NCBI GenBank assembly: GCA_964429805.1
Contig: CAYSDH010000062.1
Location: 1-18,038 of the forward strand
From: CAYSDH01 sp964429805
GTDB lineage: Bacteria; Bacteroidota; Bacteroidia; Flavobacteriales_D; JABDKJ01
Length of the DNA stretch: 18,038 nucleotides
Reading direction: 5' to 3'
This document shows, piece after piece, positions 15,414 through 18,038 of the stretch. Position 1 is the stretch's first letter. The number at the start of each line of letters is the position of its first letter. The notes beneath the pieces are model-generated. The model was not told where the DNA came from and searched no databases. It saw only the letters and a program-made list of their open reading frames with translations. The position numbers were made by a program, and so were the translations under genes.

Positions 15414-16403
15414 ATGGCACAAACTAACTTTGTAGACTATGTAAAAATCAACCTCCGCTCTGGAAATGGGGGAAGCGGGTCTACCCATCTTCTGCGCAAC
15501 AAAACCACAGATAAAGGTGGGCCTGATGGTGGAGATGGCGGTCGAGGCGGTCATGTCATACTGCGCGGTAACAAACAGCTCTGGACACTCCTACACCTCA
15601 AGTTTAAAAAACACATGAAAGCCGGCCATGGAGACAATGGCTCAGGTAACCACAAGCGTGGTAAAGATGGTGAAGATGTCATTGTCGAAGTACCGCTAGG
15701 AGCAGTAGTGCGCGACCCAGAGACTGACGAGATTATTGCTGAAATCACTGCGCATGATGAGGAGTTTATCATTGCCGCAGGTGGTGTGGGTGGACGAGGA
15801 AATGACCATTTTAAATCCTCTACAAACAGAACTCCACGTTATGCTCAGCCTGGCACACCTGGAGTAGACTATTGGCGCGTAATCGAACTCAAAGTACTCG
15901 CAGATGTAGGGCTAGTCGGATTTCCAAATGTGGGTAAATCCACGCTCCTTTCTGTGGTCTCCGCAGCCAAACCTGAGATTGCCAATTACGAGTTTACCAC
16001 CTTGACACCTAATCTGGGCATAGTGGGCTACAGAGAAGAGCGCTCGTTTATCATGGCCGACATACCAGGTATTATCGAGAATGCTCATCTGGGGAAGGGT
16101 CTAGGACTGCGCTTTCTGCGTCACATTGAGCGTAACTCTGTACTGCTGTTTACCATACCTGTAGACGCGGATGACATCAAGGAGCAGTATGAAATCTTGC
16201 TAAACGAACTCACACAGTACAATCCCGAATTGCTAGACAAGGGTCGACTGCTCGCCATCACAAAGAGCGACTTGGCAGATGAAGAATTGAGAGAAATGCT
16301 CAAGCCTGGATTACCTGACATACCCTATATCTTTATTTCTTCGGTGACGAGAGAAGGACTTGGCCCATTGAAAGATTTAATTTGGAAGAAAATCACCGCT
16401 TAA
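15414..16403 (+). CDS. obg: GTPase Obg (CgtA/ObgE)
   Basis: The gene encodes a 329-residue essential GTPase acting in large ribosomal subunit assembly and stress signalling. The N-terminal Obg fold (to about 158) is glycine-rich: RSGNGGSGSTHLLRNK, KGGPDGGDGGRGGHVIL, AGHGDNGSGN, PLGAVVRD, AGGVGGRGN and TPRYAQPGTPG. The G domain follows: G1 GFPNVGKST (169-177, K175), switch FTTLTPNLG, G3 DIPG, G4 TKSD, G5 SSVT. It ends soon after the G domain, lacking the variable C-terminal domain of some homologues, which is normal in this phylum. The start MAQTNFVDYVKI matches family N-termini. It lies 71 bases after the hpt-adk stop and 10 bases before the PAP2 gene, so obg-PAP2 and probably all three form one operon. 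No Shine-Dalgarno is evident. Confidence 0.96.
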   Translation: MAQTNFVDYVKINLRSGNGGSGSTHLLRNKTTDKGGPDGGDGGRGGHVILRGNKQLWTLLHLKFKKHMKAGHGDNGSGNHKRGKDGEDVIVEVPLGAVVRDPETDEIIAEITAHDEEFIIAAGGVGGRGNDHFKSSTNRTPRYAQPGTPGVDYWRVIELKVLADVGLVGFPNVGKSTLLSVVSAAKPEIANYEFTTLTPNLGIVGYREERSFIMADIPGIIENAHLGKGLGLRFLRHIERNSVLLFTIPVDADDIKEQYEILLNELTQYNPELLDKGRLLAITKSDLADEELREMLKPGLPDIPYIFISSVTREGLGPLKDLIWKKITA

Positions 16404-16413
16404 TAGTAAGCAG

Positions 16414-16995
16414 ATGATCGAGACAATTGAAAAATTTGACACAGAACTCTTTCTCTATCTCAATGGTTTTCACAATCAGATTTTAGATGTTGTCATGTAC
16501 TATGTCTCAGAAGGTTGGTTCTGGGCACCCGTTTATTTATGGATACTGTACGTGGTAAAGAAAAAATATGGCACCAAGGTCTTCTTCGTCTTTATCGGTG
16601 GTCTCGGCCTGTCTGTGTTACTGTCCGATAGAATATCTGTCGAGCTGTTTAAAGAAGTATTTCAACGATACAGGCCCTGCCATAATCTGGACATCAGAGA
16701 GATGGTACACACTGTAAATAAATGTGGAGGCAAGTTCAGTTTTGTATCCTCTCACGCCACCAATTATTTTGGAGTCTCTGTGCTCACTGCACTATTTCTC
16801 AGACGCAGAACTGCCACAATCTGGCTGCTACTCTGGGCGGGACTTATAGCCTTGAGCCGTGTGTATCTTGGCGTACACTATCCGGCTGACGTGAGCTGTG
16901 GTGCTCTACTGGGAACGGCCATTGCCTGTGTTGTGTTTATGCTGTGTAAGCTGGTCATGTCGCGAATGAACTTGACGCTCACTCAGACTTTTTAA
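16414..16995 (+). CDS. PAP2-superfamily membrane phosphatase
   Basis: The gene encodes a 193-residue integral membrane protein with the three phosphatase signatures: KEVFQRYRP (K80, R87, P88), VSSHA (H114), and SRVYLGVHYPADV (R149, H155, D159). About five hydrophobic helices surround them, placing the active site at the outer face of the inner membrane. Superfamily members dephosphorylate lipid phosphates; small bacterial ones often act as undecaprenyl pyrophosphate phosphatases (BcrC-like), while others act on lipid A or phosphatidylglycerophosphate. Sequence alone does not decide. The second motif reads SSHA rather than the usual PSGH, a variation seen in the superfamily. It starts 10 bases after the obg stop and is therefore likely co-transcribed. 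A possible weak terminator hairpin follows at 17003-17040. Confidence 0.9.
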   Translation: MIETIEKFDTELFLYLNGFHNQILDVVMYYVSEGWFWAPVYLWILYVVKKKYGTKVFFVFIGGLGLSVLLSDRISVELFKEVFQRYRPCHNLDIREMVHTVNKCGGKFSFVSSHATNYFGVSVLTALFLRRRTATIWLLLWAGLIALSRVYLGVHYPADVSCGALLGTAIACVVFMLCKLVMSRMNLTLTQTF

Positions 16996-17002
16996 CCAAG
17001 TA

Positions 17003-17040
17003 GGGCGAAGAGCTTCAGCAGACTCTTCCATTTTAAGCCC
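17003..17040 (+). terminator. Possible weak terminator or attenuator between PAP2 and crcB
   Basis: An inner 6-bp stem, GAAGAG (17007-17012) with CTCTTC (17023-17028), has a 10-base loop. An outer GGGC (17003-17006) can pair with GCCC (17037-17040), leaving CATTTTAA unpaired between them. The T tract is short, so termination would be partial. It bears no resemblance to the fluoride (crcB) riboswitch. Confidence 0.3.
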
Positions 17041-17062
17041 ATGTTCTCACTACTTTCCCTGT

Positions 17063-17434
17063 ATGGGAATATCTGGAATGCTAGCCGTTTTTGTTGGCGG
17101 AGGAATAGGAAGTATGTGCCGCTATGGCGTGTCTTTAGGTACGCTCAAATTTGGGAGTAGTGTGTTTCCTTATGCTACGCTTATCGCTAACGTGTTGAGC
17201 TGCTTAGTCATGGCGGTAGCACTCACTTGGTTTGCCGAAAAATTGCCTGAAGGCTCGTGGCAGCGGCTCTTTGTCCTTGTGGGTTTTTGTGGCGGTTTTA
17301 GTACATTCTCTACTTTTAGTTTAGAGAATTTTCAATTAATGGAGCGGGGGCTTTTTGGGCTCTGTGTGTTAAACGTATTTGTGTCTATTGTCGCTTGTCT
17401 TTTTGTTTTTTATGTGGTGTTTAGAGTGAAGTAG
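17063..17434 (+). CDS. crcB: Fluoride-specific ion channel CrcB/Fluc
   Basis: The gene encodes a 123-residue, four-helix membrane protein of the CrcB/Fluc family, which forms a dual-topology dimer that lets fluoride leave the cell. Motifs are VGGGIGSMCRYGVS (11-24, R20), FPYATLIANV with the pore Asn N43, and the signature GFCGGFSTFSTFSLE (74-88) carrying the Phe and Ser/Thr residues of the fluoride track. After the Asn, the usual glycine is replaced (NVLSCLV), a mild deviation. The length is typical. Only one crcB copy is visible, which fits a homodimer. ATG 17063 is used; the ATG at 17078 (M6) would still retain every motif. No fluoride riboswitch is seen upstream. Confidence 0.93.
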   Translation: MGISGMLAVFVGGGIGSMCRYGVSLGTLKFGSSVFPYATLIANVLSCLVMAVALTWFAEKLPEGSWQRLFVLVGFCGGFSTFSTFSLENFQLMERGLFGLCVLNVFVSIVACLFVFYVVFRVK

Positions 17435-17474
17435 GTGTATTCAATTTTTGTATGAAATAAGTTCTTAGTGAATA

Positions 17475-17978
17475 ATGGAATCAACTGTAAGTAATAAAAA
17501 TGTTTTTGGATTTTCCTCGGCAGTCTTTCATGTAATCTTTGGTCTAATAGTTACGAGTCTATCCATTTTAGAGCTAGGAACTTTTTTTGAGGCAATAGAA
17601 AAAAACCAATCAAAAAGACTCCAACTTCATACAAACACTTCCAGAAGTTGGCAGTCGATTTGGGACAATATTCAATTTGACGACCTAGGGACAATTGCTG
17701 GTCACCTAGCGCTTTGGCTGACAAGCTGCATAATAATATGGCTTTTGTTTTGGCCGATAACCAAATTTAAAAGAACCCTAAAAAAATATGAACAAGGAAA
17801 AATCAGTAACAATAGGTTTCGTTCCTTCTGGTGGTTAAGCCTACTAATTTCAGGTCTTTTTTTACTAGTGTTTTTTTGGTTAACAGTTGATGACTTAGTT
17901 CTTGGAAGCATTCTCATCATATTGCTAATTCCACAACTATTCTGTCTTTATTTGAGCAGAGGTAAGATAATTCAATAG
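17475..17978 (+). CDS. Hypothetical four-helix membrane protein, low GC
   Basis: The 167-residue product is unrecognised. Four hydrophobic stretches are visible: about 14-36, 74-96, 117-138 and 141-160. A polar, Trp-containing loop lies at 37-73, probably extracytoplasmic, and a basic loop (KFKRTLKKYEQGKISNNRF, 97-115) lies on the cytoplasmic side by the positive-inside rule. There are no catalytic motifs or cysteine pairs. Base composition differs from its neighbours: three sampled 60-base lines (17581, 17761, 17821) hold 55 G+C in 180 (31%), whereas a line in crcB (17161) and one in obg (16021) hold 29 of 60 each (48%). That suggests recent acquisition or relaxed selection. It begins 40 bases after crcB. 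The open frame, normal start and plausible topology support a real gene; function is unknown. Confidence 0.65.
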   Translation: MESTVSNKNVFGFSSAVFHVIFGLIVTSLSILELGTFFEAIEKNQSKRLQLHTNTSRSWQSIWDNIQFDDLGTIAGHLALWLTSCIIIWLLFWPITKFKRTLKKYEQGKISNNRFRSFWWLSLLISGLFLLVFFWLTVDDLVLGSILIILLIPQLFCLYLSRGKIIQ

Positions 17979-18038
17979 AAAACTCGTAACAATACCATCA
18001 GCATCACAATCGCAGATTAAAAGTCGACCAAACTAGGC

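Noticed and set aside
16996..17062. Fluoride riboswitch upstream of crcB
   Set aside because: The conserved pseudoknot and GGNGAUGG-like core are absent; only a simple nested hairpin is seen.

Overview
The window looks like chromosomal DNA of a Bacteroidota bacterium, probably near the Flavobacteriia/Cryomorphaceae/Saprospiria side, although I cannot place it below phylum. The evidence is: a giant repeat protein ending in the gliding-motility-associated C-terminal domain (CHU_C, type B sorting signal of the type IX secretion system); a DUF4290 gene abutting murA; a hypoxanthine phosphoribosyltransferase-adenylate kinase fusion followed by obg; and promoter elements matching the Bacteroidota TTG-N17-23-TAnnTTTG consensus. 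Two 10-N runs (541-550 and 13034-13043) are scaffold gaps, so this is a draft assembly. All 14 genes (15 CDS entries, because one gene is split by a gap) lie on the + strand.

Layout. 1-4113: the 3' part of a very large cell-surface protein. Its 5' end lies outside the window, and the first gap breaks its frame artificially inside a 489-bp tandem repeat. Downstream come eight 85-residue modules, three PKD/Ig-like domains and the sorting domain. 4136-5041: a cytoplasmic-looking glycerophosphodiester phosphodiesterase. 5131-7452: a UvrD/PcrA-type helicase. 7575-9551: a two-gene unit, DUF4290 plus murA, with a good promoter and a foldable leader. 9636-10640: an exported putative outer-membrane barrel protein. 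10665-11825: a polytopic GT87-like membrane glycosyltransferase. 12053-12925: an MscS-type mechanosensitive channel, closed by a strong terminator. 13062-14102: a 37-kDa nucleoid-associated (NdpA-like) protein, also followed by a terminator. 14224-16995: hpt-adk fusion, obg and a PAP2 phosphatase. 17063-17434: a CrcB/Fluc fluoride channel. 17475-17978: an unrecognised four-helix membrane protein with clearly lower GC. No intergenic stretch exceeds 300 bases. The longest (11826-12052, 227 bases) holds no promoter, RNA or terminator I can defend. 17979-18038 also shows nothing recognisable.

How the genes fit together. Most are housekeeping: envelope precursor synthesis (murA, perhaps DUF4290, and PAP2 if it recycles undecaprenyl pyrophosphate), DNA repair (uvrD), purine salvage and nucleotide balance (hpt-adk), ribosome assembly (obg), and osmotic and fluoride protection (mscS, crcB). 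The accessory part is the surface repeat protein at the left edge and perhaps the low-GC gene at the right edge. I see no defence system, mobile element, CRISPR array or RNA gene. The most notable points are the assembly-collapsed repeat gene with its almost invariant 255-bp period, the Cys-to-Asp MurA active site (predicted fosfomycin insensitivity), the hpt-adk fusion, and several -7 promoter elements so close to start codons that the mRNAs would be nearly leaderless.
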